Below, one piece after another: positions 1 to 12,399 of a DNA stretch of 64,000 nucleotides. Where the stretch lies: positions 313,001 to 377,000 of the forward strand of contig CAJNDS010002186.1 of the NCBI GenBank assembly GCA_905221605.1. The letters run 5' to 3'. How positions within the stretch are numbered: the first letter of the stretch is position 1; every line of letters begins with the position of its first letter. The DNA comes from Symbiodinium natans. Taxonomy: Eukaryota > Sar > Dinophyceae > Suessiales > Symbiodiniaceae. A program made the translations under genes and the position numbers. The notes beneath the pieces are model-generated. The model searched no databases. It saw nothing but the letters and a program-made list of their open reading frames with translations, and had not been told where the DNA came from.

Positions 1-2745
1 AGCCTATGGAGCCGTGCACATCGCGATGTGGCATGTGTGGCATGTGCATGTCTTGCGGAGCCGCGCAAAGCAAGACCTGTTATGCACTGGTGGGACGTGG
101 GGATGAAATCAGCTGTCATGGGCTGCCGGCCCATCGTCCACTACCTTCTCAATGAGCCTCGGAAACGCATGCAACTGGATATGAGTACCGAATACCCAAG
201 CATGTCTCAAGCACGTTTCACACTTGTCTCAGCCTCAAGATACTTTCAGCTCAGTGTCTCCACTCCTTTCAGTTCGGTTTTCTCTTAGCTTTTTTACATT
301 CTTTCTTTTGTTCTCTGGGCCTCTGGGTACCCCCACGTCGCGCACCGCGCTCCGGGCAAGCACAGCGCTCCGAGCCGTGGGATCGGTTCCGCTGTGGGCC
401 AACACAGATTTGCAGGAGCTGTGGTTTGGGTCAACAGTTGAAACCCGTGTCTTTGTGCAGTGTGCGACACTTCTGAATGTTGCCGGTATCTTTTGCCCGA
501 GAGAAACAGCTTCCCCCCCCCTGCAATGCTCTTTGCCTTCCGAATTGCGCCGACGCAGAACATACTCACGCTTACCCGGTCAGAACGCTGCCTCACTTCT
601 GCTGGCCAGCTCCTCCCTCCAGCTTGTCTTCCGCGTACTGTTGCAGAAACTGTCAACTGCATGCTCTTGCTAAGATTTCCCAACAAACCGCATGACCGAT
701 GACCAAACTGAACATGCGGAGGCGAATTATGAGGTAAATCAGCGCATGACTGCGAGCATCTGTAGATCTACTCCTGTCCCAGGAGTGATCTCTAATCTAA
801 GCATCGAAGCAAAACCGCGAACGCAATCCAAATCCATTGCATTGCTGAGGCAGATCATGGCACAGCTTATTCGACTTAGTTGCATTACTTTAGCCTCGCA
901 GGCATCTTGCCAGTGTTTCATGAGAAGTTCAAGTTTCTACACAACAACGCACGTGGCTGGAAGGCTTTCCACTACTCCTAATCCACCTTTCCCGTAACTA
1001 TGCGCCGGTATTCATCATGAGACAGATGTTGTCGCCTTTCAGCAAGATACGACCTCGGCAATGTCGCTTGTGAAAAAAATATGCGGTGAGCTTCATTGAG
1101 GCACATACCGATCGCACGGCGAGTCTTCTTCTTGACCATGATCTCCTCATCATATCCAACACCAAAGCACTATGCTGCCTAGGCTGTGCTGGCTATGCTG
1201 GCAGGCAAACTCTTGGACCGGACAATCATTGCGATCATTGGTCTGACAACAGTTTTGGAGGCTGAGAGCAAGCGGAGGCCATCGAGAGGCCGCGGTGCCG
1301 GTCTGGACTTTCCATGAAGGACATGTTCGCAGAGGACCAGCCAACGAAGGAGAGTGCTGAGTCTCTGTGCCCCTGCGCATGTTACCTCCTCACTTCCTTA
1401 ACAACCCTTTGGTCCAGCTTTACTACATGAGGGATCTTGTCTCATGAAATCTTGTCTCACTAAGGCTGCCTTCCACAACACGCCTCTCTCCAAAAAAGAA
1501 CCACGGTTCAGTTGTCTGACTCTATTTGCAGCCCCTGACTTCTTATGAACAGTCGTTTAGAAAAAGGGTTAGCCTGTCCTCTGCATCATCTATGACGAGG
1601 TTCATGTACCTCAAATGGAGACAGGCTCGCGGGAATGATACATGGAGTGACATAGAGCTTTGCACCTGCTGCACAACGATACCCGAGATCGTCACTCGTC
1701 GAAGCCCAAGATTCGGCCTTCAATCCGCAAGTCCGATTGCTCGTGCAGCCAGACCTCAGCGAGGAAAAGAGGTCAGGGCGAAGCGCACGGCAGGAAAACT
1801 GGGAGGCTGAACAAGAAACCCACCTGAACACGAGACCGATTCTGCAAGTACCTGAAGATCTGATTGATGGGGAGGGTCCTGCGGCACAGACAAGATCACC
1901 TTCGCAGAGACATGGGTACACAGTCACAAGGCATGGTCATGATCTTCTGAAGCTTCTTGTTGCTGATCGCCATGGCTGCAACTGGCTGTAGCCGATTGGT
2001 GGGTCAATGCAATACGGCTTCTTTGGCTTCAGCTTGAGACCGGCAGCGGAAAGGACCATCGACGCTACAGCAACACGTTTTTGTCGCGAGAAGTCCTCAA
2101 CCCTTGTGCAGGGCCAGCACTCCTCCAGAGTCCCTCCAAGCTTTGTCTGCCCATTGACTCAAATTTCATCACGGCATGCAAACGTAGCACGCATCTACCC
2201 TGGCTGCCAAGCATCCAACGCATGTTTTGCGAATGGAGTTGCCGTCGAACTCACAACCCCCGGCAAAAGCAGTTTAGAGAGGGTTCGGAATGGATCTGCG
2301 TTTCACCCTGAGGCCTGCGAAAAATTTGAACAGCTGAGGTTTGAAAACAAACGACTTTTTTCATTTTAGAAACCGGAAAATCTTTTGTTAAAAACCCAAT
2401 CTGCTCTTGCTTCCTCACACTCGAGAGATTCTAAAACTTCGCGAGTTCGCAAACATTTAGCTGGCAAATTCAGGCTATACAGAACTCTTCGGTGGGGGTG
2501 GGGGTTATTGAGAGTTGGCTGGTGATTGAAAGCAACTCACAACTCGAGAGTGTACCATCATACCATCATAAGCTACGGGAACATCTTGGAACACAGATTG
2601 ACGTTATGTATGTTATGTATGGAAAATCGATTAGCATAATCTCGGAGATTTGATTACCATTTTGTTTTGCATCGCCAGCATGTCAGGAGTTGACTCCATT
2701 TCCAGGCCTGGTTGGCTTCACGAAGCCTCATTCATGAAGAGGGAA
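1..2745. other. Spacer without recognisable gene
   Basis: Reading frames here are short and overlapping on both strands, with no recognisable motif, no conserved domain and no repeat of note. I see no supported gene in this stretch. Confidence 0.6.
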
Positions 2746-3260
2746 TGCTTGTTCGAATGCCCAAACCTAGGTTTCAATCCCCAGGCCTGAAAGCTTTAGT
2801 AACCATATAGGGTTGAAAGGTTTTAATGCCTAAGGTTTGGGCATTTATTCCTTCAGCGCGTTTTACCCTAAACCCTACATGCTTTCAGGCTTCAGCAAAA
2901 CAGTAAAGGGGTTAAATCCCTGAGGGCTTGGGCTTACGTTCCAAACCGTATAGGGCTAACCCCGATACGGTCGATGAACCCTTGAAAAACCTTAAGCCTT
3001 TAAGCCCTATAGGGCTTAAAGGTTTTGAACCTAAACCTACAAACCTATAGCAGTTCAAGGTAACCTAGCCCTATAGGGGCGCTATGGGGTTTGAGGCTTA
3101 AACCAGTTGGAATGCCCCAACCTGGGTTCAAATCCCCAGACCTTAAACCTTCAAAAGCGTTGTAGGGTTTCAGGGTTTTATCATGCCTAGACCTCAGGTT
3201 CCAAGGCCTGGGCGTGTACAGCTTCAGCGCCTTTGGGTTTAACACCTTCGAACCTTTTAG
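2746..3260. repeat. Degenerate CCCTATAGGG-type repeat block with a perfect palindrome
   Basis: Loosely repeated words such as CCCTATAGGG, GGGTTTAAGG and CCTAAACC recur through this block. It includes a perfect 26-nt palindrome at 2997-3022 (CCTTTAAGCCCTA followed by its reverse complement). The CCCTAAACCC words recall the plant-type telomere repeat but are too sparse and irregular to be a telomere. An AT-rich microsatellite (TATATG-like) follows at about 3268-3303. Confidence 0.6.
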
Positions 3261-3561
3261 GCCACATCATATACATATGTATATATATGTTATGTATATA
3301 TGTTTTCACAACTTACTTTCATGTCGGTGTATAGATACTACCATACATCTGCAAGCCGAAACGCAAACGAGATGCCGCATCAACTTCGCAGCCCGCTGAA
3401 GCCCAAACGCATCCGCCAGTGAAGAAACCCTAACGGGTCTGTTTTTGACTGTGTTTTAAGGGTCTGACCACCTCTGCTGCTCAGGGCCTAGCGGGTTTCG
3501 GGGAACTGTGTGTGACTGTGCAGTAGCAAGGTCTGGCGACCGTTGCTGCTCAGTGCCTAAC

Positions 3562-3641
3562 GCAGTGTGTGACTGTGTTGTAGCAAGGTCGGGTGACCAT
3601 TGCAGTGTGTGACTGTGTTGTAGCAAGGTCGGGTGACCATT
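3562..3641. repeat. 40-bp tandem repeat, two units
   Basis: Two adjacent identical 40-nt units at 3562-3601 and 3602-3641 each contain TGTGTGACTGTGTTGTAGCA. A third, diverged unit lies just upstream (about 3509-3549). No coding function is visible. Confidence 0.8.
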
Positions 3642-4620
3642 GCTGTGAAAACCTCGGCTGCGCCACCTGAGATGATGTTTTTTTGGCCAGGAACCAATGA
3701 TTTTGGACTGCCCTAGGCCGAAGCCAATTGTGTTACGCACTGCAACAAGCAACAAGAGGTCTTTGCTGTTGTTGTGCGGAAATGTTCGTGCGATGTGGGG
3801 CCCCACGTTTCTCGATTGAATGTTTATTCGACCCCAATTTACCGGAATCGCCCCAGTTCCTGCTACAGGTCGTTGCCGGACATTCTAGCTCTTGCGGTCC
3901 TCCTTGTCGCAGGTGATCTCGTAAGCACGCTACGGTCCGCCAATTCCTCAAGTGACGCCAGCGGAGTGGCACGCTATCGTTTTCCCCTCCCCGTCTGCAT
4001 TGCTTGCCACTGCCCTCCTTGTCGCAGGCAATGGCTGCTGTACCAGAAGAAGACGAAATTGCAAAACAAAGTTGCCACCTGGCCGACATACCACCGGATG
4101 CCTTGGATGGCTTATGCTTCCAAAAAGCGCATGGCCAGAATCGATTGACATGCAACTGATGAAAAAAGACTTGGTAATCAATATTATTCAGAAGAATAAC
4201 ACCCCGCACTCAATCAAAAGGTAAGTATACCTTCATACCTGCACGCGGCGGTGCCGGGGCGGGGGGGGGAGGGGGCGGGGCGGGGCGTTTTTTGCTTCTC
4301 AAAACATGCGACCATGATGTTTGAAGTTTCTGTCCAGGACAACTCGCGTTCCGGCTGGATTAACCCTAACCGTAAGCTGGGTCAGGGTTGGGTTGGGTTC
4401 ACCCCACCCCCAACCCCACCTGACATCAGGGTTGGAGTTAACCCTAACTCTAACCCCAACTTCTTTCCCTTTCCTCACCCTCACTCCCTTCTTCAGCCCT
4501 CCATTCTACACGGGGAGAGGCGTGGGCGCAACAACAGGCAAATGGGGGGGGCTGCTGCGCCCCCAACCCCCCCGCCCCGCCATGAAAACAGTGGTCGAAT
4601 TTAAAATCATTCTCCTGATA
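3642..4620. other. Spacer without recognisable gene; G/C-tract region
   Basis: No supported gene. From about 4255 to 4580 the DNA is rich in G and C runs and contains words such as TAACCCTAAC and GGGTTGGGTTGGG facing CCCCAACCCC, so either strand could fold back. These are short-range and irregular. Confidence 0.5.
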
Positions 4621-4624
4621 CTCC

Positions 4625-5115
4625 TCCAATGATTTCGGAAAATGAGCACAAGAAACAAAATCAACAAACGAGGGGTGGAATTTTGATGAATTCTCTACTA
4701 TGATGTTCGAAGAAATTCTCTACTTATTCTTTGTTTTTCGAACATTGTTCTCGAATAATGAGCACAAAGAAAAACAGGAAACAAAGGTAGTGGAATTTAA
4801 ATAAATTCTCTGCTCCTTTGATCTTCAAATAACTTCTCTGCTTATTCTGCTTTCCGAAGAAATACAAGAAACAAAAACCAAGAAACGAGAGGGATGGAAT
4901 TTAGACTAATTCTCTGCTTCTCGGCTTCTTCTCGGGCTTCTCGAACAATGAACACAAGAAACAAACAAGAAACGAGGAATTTAGACTAATTCTCTTATCC
5001 CCTGCCTTCGAAAAATGAACACAAGAAACAAAAGAGAAACTTGGGGAAAACTTTAGAAGAATTCTCGGCATTTCTACTTTAACTTCTCTCGTTTTCGAGT
5101 AACAAACACAAGAAA
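4625..5115. repeat. Imperfect minisatellite, about 60-90 bp units
   Basis: Several imperfect units share ATGAGCACAAGAAACAAA-like and AATTCTCTRC-like words separated by CTTCTCG-rich stretches. About seven units are recognisable by eye. No reading frame runs through them. Confidence 0.6.
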
Positions 5116-5325
5116 AAACAAGAAAAACGGGGCCTAGCTGTGTATGGTTGTAGCAACAGCCATGCGCGGGGTCAAAGCTTTGGGTGCAAGAAACCAGTCA
5201 TGCCTTCAGTCAGGTCCTTGGGTTGAGTCTGACATGAACCCTGAGGCAGGAAGTCAGTCTTGTTCTATGGCAAGTTGTGACGTGGACGGTGAAGCCAGGC
5301 AGACGTAGACTGTATTCCTTTTTCT

Positions 5326-5614
5326 CGGCCTTGAAGACCTCGGCAACCTCCTCCACGAGTACTTCGCTGAGCGAGTTGCGAAGGGCTTGCGACACCTTGG
5401 AAGCACAAACATGGACCCTACGGACTGTGTCTGGGCACTTTTTTCGGCCAACAAATCAGGCTCCGACGTGGCAGACATGGCGCAAAAAGGAGAATATGTG
5501 GAGAAGCTAAATTCCACCCTACCAAGCAGCGCACGGATGAGCTTGGACACCTCCGGCCGCGCACCGGCCGGCCGCGCCTGCGCCCCGCAACGAATGTGAA
5601 GCCTCTCGCATCGC
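5326..5614 (-). repeat. Insert in copy 1: inverted copy of 7746-8001
   Basis: The bases between CCTTTTTCT and GAACCCGATTGG, contiguous in copy 2 near 8196, are interrupted here by a segment whose reverse complement matches 7746-8001 (TCTGCCACGTCGGAGCC through CGTGCGCTGCTTGG). It carries an extra stretch near 5482-5515 that is absent from the other copy. The source segment lies immediately upstream of duplication copy 2. Confidence 0.85.
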
Positions 5615-5916
5615 CAAAAATGAACCCGATTGGTGAAAGACCAATGTGTACCTTGACGTTCTGCCTGAAGGCGCGAAGTGCTTCAGAGACGGTCAGCGAC
5701 CATTGATTCGTATGGCAGGCATGCCCCAGCTTCGCCGCTCCGGTTGACACAGGTCCTCGCCAGAAGCAGAAGAACACCTCTTGCGTCCTTCACCCTTGAG
5801 GGGACGACCGGTGGTATAATACTGACATTGGCGTGCGGTGATTGCGTGGCGGGTTTCCTGCACCTGTCCTTTCATAACTTTGTAAATTGCAAAGGGTGAA
5901 TCCAGTCCTGATAAAG

Positions 5917-6520
5917 GGGTTTCCGCAGGGTTTCCGTTCATGTTTGTTAAGCTTCTGGAGGGTTTCCCTGGGTTTCCCTACAGTTTCGCGAGGGTTTCCG
6001 CGGGGTTTCTGGGGGTTTCCGTGGGTTTCCGTAGATTTCGTGCATGTGTTAAAACCCATTGGATGGTTTTGGTAGGTTCCTCAAGGGTTTCGTGAGGGTT
6101 TCCGTGGGATTTCGTGCAGTTTTTGAACTTTCCGGAGGTTTTCCTTGAATTTCTCTAAAGTTTTGTGAGGGTTTCTGCGGATGTCCGTGGGTTTTGTCAA
6201 GTTTTGCCTTGGTTTTTTAAAAGCTTTCAGATGGTTTCCCTGGGGTTTCTCAGGTTTGCGGGGTTTCAGTGGGTTTTGTTAGATTTTGCGTAGGTTTTTG
6301 AAGCTCTCGGAAGGTTTTTCTAATGTCTTGTGAAGGTTACCGTGGGTTTTCCATGGTTTTTGACAGCTTTGAAGGGGTTTCCGTGGGTTTCTTAGGGCTG
6401 TGTGAGGGTTTCCGCGGGGTTTCTGTGGGTTTTCTTATATAGGTCGTGCGCAGGTCTTTAAAGCTTCCAGTGGAGCTTTGTGAGGGTTCCTGCAAAATCT
6501 CCGCGGGGTTTCGATTGGTT
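5917..6520. repeat. GGGTTTCC-rich degenerate tandem repeat
   Basis: The words GGGTTTCC and GGTTTTC recur every 10-30 bases for about 600 bp on the + strand; the same block recurs at about 8496-9095 in the second duplication copy. The period is irregular. On the minus strand it reads as KPTETPRK-like peptides, which I regard as translation of a repeat and not as a gene. Confidence 0.7.
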
Positions 6521-7091
6521 TTCTCATGCTTTGCGCGGCTTTGGAAAAAGATGTCAGAAGCTTCAGCGAGGGTTTCCATGAGCTTCCATGGCACCATGGA
6601 TTTCCTCAGCGTTACTTCAAGCTTTGGAATTTGTCACATGATGTGGTCGGCGCTCGTCCAGATAGGCAAGATGCAAGCGGCGCAGTGTGTCGTGCGGCTT
6701 TGCAGCGCTGCCAGGTGAGGTTGTGGAGGTGGATGCTGATGGCAGGGAGAATCAGAAGTGACGCGGCCAGGCAGCCAGGAGCCGCTGGGGCTAACCCAGC
6801 TGTATTTTTCCGCAGGAGTAGGTTTTCCATATGTGCTCCGGGTCTTTGCGCAGGAAATTGTTCCGAGGCCAGATTCTGGGTCCGCTTTTGTGCAAAAGTC
6901 ACGTCCGCTTGTGCGTGGCCTCCCCGGTGCCCGTTTCTATTATGTTGATCACTTCCGCAAGAAAGCTGCCTGTGGGGGGTCGTTGTTCTTTAAAAAAAAA
7001 TTCTCCACGCTAGGAGCTTGCCTGTGGGTCAGAGTTGCTGTAGCGTCGCAATCTGGGGAGGGAGCGCAGGGGCTCGAAAAATGCAGATTTA

Positions 7092-7137
7092 GCGACACCA
7101 AAATTGGGGCCGCCAGGCGGCCCAATTTTGGGGTCGC
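7092..7137. repeat. Long near-perfect hairpin
   Basis: The arm GCGACACCAAAATTGGGG-CCGCC faces GGCGGCCC-AATTTTGGGGTCGC with a two-base centre, one mismatch and one bulge, giving roughly 21 paired bases. Two related but shorter hairpins follow at 7196-7213 (GGCCCCA-TTTT-TGGGGCC) and about 7221-7237. All three share GGGG(T/C)CGC flanks, so they look like one small repeat family. Confidence 0.75.
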
Positions 7138-7745
7138 AGTTCCAGCCTTTTCATGTATTTACACATTATAATAAGGGAAGCTGGGTGCATTTCGTGGCCC
7201 CATTTTTGGGGCCGCGAGATGGCCCCATTTTTGGGGTCGCAAGTTTGAGCCCTGGGCTCACGCAGCTGGGTCTCGTCAGCGTGCCTGCGCCTGCCCTTGT
7301 TCCAGGAACCTTTGGGAGCAGCGTGCAGAACATAAGCTTGGGGATCAGGGGCTTGTCCGAAGCAGCTGCTTGCTTTTGTAATGCTGCAGCAGAAAGGGAG
7401 CTGCAACTGTGGAGGCCACTTTCATGCGGTTGTCTTTTAGCTTGTGTTTAGCAGCCCTAAATGTTGTTCCTTGTTTACAGGAGATTTCGGAGATTTGCGT
7501 TGTTTTGCGTTTGTTTGCTATTTTTGCAATGTACTTTTGCTTTTGTTTGCACGTAGACCTGTTTTGCTGGATTTTGTGCCGGATTGTTTTTTCAAGATGC
7601 CTTGAGATCTGCAAGACTCTCAGAGACTTTTGCTAATTTTTGCGCGTACGGGCCATGTGTCTTCAACAGATTGCATCTGAGCCGCTGCTCGCTGAGCGCT
7701 TTCTTGCCTCAAGCAGCTTCTAGGCCACAGCTAGCGTACTTGCGC

Positions 7746-8001
7746 CATGTCTGCCACGTCGGAGCCTGATTTGTTGGCCGAAAAAAGTGCCCAGACATAG
7801 TCCGTAGGGTCCATGTTTGTGCTTCCAAGGTGTCGCAAGCCCTTCGCAACTCGCTCAGCGAAGTACTCAGTGGAGGAGGTTGCCGAGGTCTTCAAGGCCG
7901 ATTTTTGGCGATGCGAGAGGCTTCACATTCGTTGCGGGGCGCAGGCGCGGCCGGCCGGTGCGCGGCCGGAGGTGTCCAAGCTCATCCGTGCGCTGCTTGG
8001 T
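7746..8001 (+). repeat. Source or sister copy of the inverted insert
   Basis: The reverse complement of this segment is found inside duplication copy 1 (5326-5614). It abuts copy 2 directly. In one frame it reads MCFQGVASPSQLAQRS-like peptide, but nothing identifies it as coding. Confidence 0.8.
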
Positions 8002-9504
8002 GGCCTAGCTGTGTATGGTTGTAGCAACAGCCATGCGCGGGGTCAAAGCTTTGGGTGCAAGAAACCAGTCATGCCTTCAGTCAGGTCCTTGGGTTGAGTC
8101 TGACATGAACCCTGAGGCAGGAAGTCAGTCTTGTTCTATAGCAAGTTGTGACGTGGACGGTGAAGCCAGGCAGACGTAGACTGTATTCCTTTTTCTGAAC
8201 CCGATTGGTGAAAGACCAATGTGTACCTTGACGTTCTGCCTGAAGGCGCGAAGTGCTTCTTAGACGGTCAGCGACCATTGATTCGTATGGCAGGCATGCC
8301 CCAGCTTCGGCGCTCCGGTTGACACAGGTCCTCGCCAGAAGCAGAAGAACACCTCTTGCGTCCTTCACCCTTGAGGGGACGACCGGTGGTATAATACTGA
8401 CATTGGCGTGCGGTGATTGCGTGGCGGGTTTCCTGCACCTGTCCTTTAATAACTTTGTAAATTGCCAAAGGGTGAATCCAGTCCTGATAAAGGGGTTTCC
8501 GCAGGGTTTCCGTTCATGTTTGTTAAGCTTCTGGAGGGTTTCCCTGGGTTTCCCTACAGTTTCGCGAGGGTTTCCGCGGGGTTTCTGGGGGTTTCCGTGG
8601 GTTTCCTTAGATTTCGTGCATGTGTTAAAACCTATTGGATGGTTTTGGTAGGTTCCTCAAGGGTTTCGTGAGGGTTTCCGTGGGATTTCGTGCAGTTTTT
8701 GAACTTTCCGGAGGTTTTCCTTGAATTTCTCTAAAGTTTTGTGAGGGTTTCCGCGGATGTCCGTGGGTTTTGTCAAGTTTTGCCTTGGTTTTTTAAAAGC
8801 TTTCAGATGGTTTCCCTGGGGTTTTCTAAGGTTTGCGGGGTTTCAGTGGGTTTTGTTAGATTTTGCGTAGGTTTTTGAAGCTCTCGGAAGGTTTTTCTAA
8901 TGTCTTGTGAAGGTTACCGTGGGTTTTCCATGGTTTTTGACAGCTTTGAAGGGGTTTCCGTGGGTTTCTTAGGGCTGTGTGAGGGTTTCCGCGGGGTTTC
9001 TGTGGGTTTTCTTATATAGGTCGTGCGCAGGTCTTTGAAGCTTCCAGTGGAGCTTTGTGAGGGTTCCTGCAAAATCTCCGCGGGGTTTCGATTGGTTTTC
9101 TCATGCTTTGCGCGGCTTTGGAAAAAGATGTCAGAAGCTTCAGCGAGGGTTTCCATGAGCTTCCATGGCACCATGGATTTCCTCAGCGTTACTTCAAGCT
9201 TTGGAATTTGTCACATGATGCGGTCGGCGCTCGTCCAGATAGGCAAGATGCAAGCGGCGCAGTGTGTCGTGCGGCTTTGCAGCGCTGCCAGGTGAGGTTG
9301 TGGAGGTGGATGCTGATGGCAGGGAGAATCAGAAGTGACGCGGCCAGGCAGCCAGGAGCCGCTGGGGCTAACCCAGCTGTATTTTTCCGCAGGAGTAGGT
9401 TTTCCATATGTGCTCCGGGTCTTTGCGCAGGAAATTGTTCCGAGGCCAGATTCTGGGTCCGCTTTTGTGCAAAAGTCACGTCCGCTTGTGCGTGGCCTCC
9501 CCGG
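8002..9504. repeat. Large direct duplication, copy 2 (uninterrupted)
   Basis: This is the uninterrupted version of 5131-6927, about 1.5 kb. Differences are scattered single bases, for example a G/C change near 8309 and small indels near 8465 and 8824, consistent with recent duplication. It includes the GGGTTTCC-rich block. Confidence 0.9.
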
Positions 9505-11700
9505 CATTGTTACAGCTCCGCGCAGCGGCCGATTTTTGAGACGGCGCAAGAGCCCCAAAGGCTGCTGGCTGGCACTTGGGCAGTGTGCTTCCAGATACCG
9601 GGAGCCTATCAGCTTGGCGTGCTTAGCCTGGTGCAGTTTAAGGCCCAGAAGGCTGCTTAACGGTCTGCAGCCAACCGCGCGTCAAGTGTGAGAGGCAAGG
9701 GGCCTTAGAACTCGGAGCCCCGCGCAGCGGCCGATTTTTTGAGAGCACTTCAAGCAGATTTACCCCGTGCAGGACCCACAGCAAAGTGCTAGGCCTCGTC
9801 CGTTTGCAGGGCTTCATCACTTCTGGACCTTCTGAAGAAGTTTAAGCAGTTTGAGAGGCCTACTCACTGCTGGGCCTTCCGGAGAAGTTTTAGGCAGCAG
9901 TTTGAGAGGCCTAATTACTTTGAGCTCCACAGGTGACCAAATTGGCTTGTTGAATTAGGCAGCACAGGAGGTGGAGCATACCTTCTGTGAGAGCCAGAAG
10001 GCAGTTCTTGATGGAAGGTCACCGAACCTTGTTTTCAAAAACTGACAGGTGGCTTGGAGGGAAGTTATCTTGCCCTGAGCGTTGGCAGGGGCGGTGCTTG
10101 GAATCGGAACTAGCTGCCAAGTAACCAAGACGGAGCCCGTGTGTGAAGGTGAGCGGAAGATAGGTGATGATTCCAAGAAGCATACCTTGCCAGTGGTGCT
10201 CAAATCAACGGAGTCTGTGAAGAAATGAACGACACAAGGTATCAGCTCTGGGATATCAGCGCACTTGGAAGATAACCCACTGATAGAAGTTGGGGTACTT
10301 CTCAACGGGCTTCATAAAGCCTTTTCGTGGCTGCTTTGCCCGGAAAGCTGGTGATGGATTCTTTCCACCTTCCAGCATCAAAAAAAGAAGGAACGACCTC
10401 TCAGTGCTTGTGTCTGGAGGTGGAGGTTTTCGGCTTCTTCGACCGCCAGGCTTTCGATCATCCAGCCCAGATTGTGGCCCCTAATGTCCGCCAGAGGAAA
10501 GAGCACTCAAATGGCTGATGATTACAAGCGCATAAAGCAGATCTGCATCTGCATTGGTCGATGCTGCCCCAAAGGCTTGTCAATTGGGCAATGCGCTGGT
10601 AGAAAACTTCCAGGCAATCCAGGGTAAATCATCAACCGGTAATAATCACAGTTGTGTCTCCACTGTTGTTAGGATGTGGGACAAACTGAAAATCCCGGTG
10701 CAACATTTCACAGCTTACACATCTCCGCTCCGATTAGTTCTATAAGAGCCAACAGGCTTGCTTCTTGCTTGCAGGTTCCGAAGGTTGACAAACCTTCTGT
10801 TTCTGCAAGAAAAGTGTCTAAAAACAACTAGGAGACAAAGAAGCCAGTTCAAGCTGGAGGATGCCCTTGTTGGAGTGCCAGCGGCTCTCTTTACGGACCT
10901 ATGAGCAGCAGAGATGTGTGTCTTGAGCAAACTGCCCATTCTGTGAAAGGTTTGCATTTGCAAAAATCTGCCGCCGCGCGGGGTAGTTGAGAAACCACAG
11001 CATCTTTAAGTTTCTGGATGTCAAAGCATCTATTGACAGGCATCTTGGGCACCTTGCCTGCATCTCACTGCCCGGCCAGAAGGGCGCCCGTCGGAGTCTA
11101 AGCTTGAAAAGCTCTACAAGGAAACCCTGGAAAGGGTGCCACACATTCTTACTGACAATTTTGGCAGGTCCGAGAGAGCCGTCAATAAAATTTTTAAACT
11201 GGAACTTAATGGTTTTGCGCACCGTTCATTACTGCCAATGGAGAGCGTCTTAGTTTTTCGCAATCTTAATCAGTGATTGGTGCACCATTACCCAGTATAT
11301 GCAATGCGGCCTTTCAAAACCTCCAAGCAAGCATATAAGTTGGCTGCAACCTTTATTAAATTGTGTTTCTGGAAGCACAAAACTAGGGAGAAGGTTTAAA
11401 GGTTTTTTGGGCTTTTCTTATCCAGTGGACGCAGCACTAATCCGTAAGCCTGTGCTCAAAGGATCAAGGGGCTTAATGGGGGGGAAGAACTTGCCAAAAA
11501 CACAGAGCAGAGCAGACAGGCCGGATCTTGCCAGGTTTTCCCAGCGTAACAACTGACATACAGGTTATCTTGCCATGTAAACTTATCAAAGCACAGGCGT
11601 AACACACAGGCGGAGTGCCAGGTAAAGTCACAACAGGCTTAAGTCTGTCAACTTACCCAACAGAGCGCGAGTGCAGGCCCACCTGGCCGAGAGCGCTAAA
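9505..11700. other. Spacer without recognisable gene
   Basis: No supported gene. A 20-mer, CCGCGCAGCGGCCGATTTTT, occurs twice at 9518-9537 and 9720-9739. The frames are short, with no motif on either strand. Confidence 0.55.
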
Positions 11701-11710
11701 TGTTGCTTGT

Positions 11711-12173
11711 GTTGATTTTTTTGCTGTTGTGGACGGAGAAGGTGGGTGATGTTTGTTTGTGCGCTTCCTTGGTTAGTAAGAGCGAGAACGCCAAGGAAGT
11801 GCTTTGTGCATTGCGCTGGCCTTTGTCTGCCAGTAAGAGCGAGAACGCAGCAAAGGTTAGGCCTTTGAATAACTGCCCAACACCCAGCAGCAGCTTGCCT
11901 CTTCCACCCGTGCAGCGTATCAACTCTTTGCAGCAGTGGAGTGCGCTTAGTACAAGTGCCACGCCCCCTAGCTAGTACGAGCCTTGCCGCCAGGCACCCG
12001 CACATGCGCAGACTGGTGTTGATTTGCCGTCGTGGACGGGGAAGGTGGGTGTTTGTTTGTTTGTGCGCTTCCCTTGGTTAGTAAGAGCGAGAACGCCAAG
12101 GAAGTGCTTTGCGCATTGCGCTGGCCTTTGTCTGCTAGTAAGAGCGAGAACGCAGCAAAGGTTAGGCCTTTGA
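11711..12173. repeat. Pair of about 157-bp direct repeats upstream of the retroelement
   Basis: Units at 11711-11868 and 12018-12173 share most bases, including GTAAGAGCGAGAACGCCAAG and GCAGCAAAGGTTAGGCCTTT. They lie about 0.6 kb before the ORF1 start of the retroelement and may be repeats of its 5' leader; that role is inferred from position only. Confidence 0.8.
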
Positions 12174-12242
12174 TGCATCCCTGTGTGCAAAGGTTTTGCT
12201 GACAAAGCCTCCAACTTGTTTGGCTAAATTTGTGACAAAAAG

Positions 12243-12261
12243 AGCCGTAAAAATTGAAAAG
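12243..12261 (+). repeat. 19-mer shared with the start of the copia-like remnant
   Basis: AGCCGTAAAAATTGAAAAG occurs here and again at 41762-41780, where it sits two bases before the likely gag start codon. Both copies follow an A-rich run. Confidence 0.7.
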
Positions 12262-12399
12262 ATTGGCTTTGGATTTCGCACTGTAAACACTTTGCAAGCT
12301 GCATTGGCTCTCCCTTGAGTCTTTGTGGGTTGAGCGCTCGAAAGTTGCGTCAACTGATCCCTCAGTTGTCCTGCCACCTTTCTCTAACGAGTCGAGACT

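Larger units (their letters stand above)
5131..6927. repeat. Large direct duplication, copy 1 (interrupted)
   Basis: From GGCCTAGCTGTGTATGG to CGTGGCCTCCCCGG this sequence matches 8002-9504 almost base for base; I noted about a dozen substitutions and small indels. This copy is longer because about 289 bp interrupt it at 5326-5614. Small frames inside are identical in both copies only because the duplication is recent; none resembles a known protein. Confidence 0.9.

Noticed and set aside
2840-2900. CCCTAAACCC words as a telomere
   Set aside because: Only isolated degenerate copies, no run of the TTTAGGG unit.
6337-6597. Minus-strand frame with K-P-T-E-T-P-R-K repeats, present in both duplication copies
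   Set aside because: It is the reading of the GGGTTTCC repeat, and its conservation is explained by the recent duplication.
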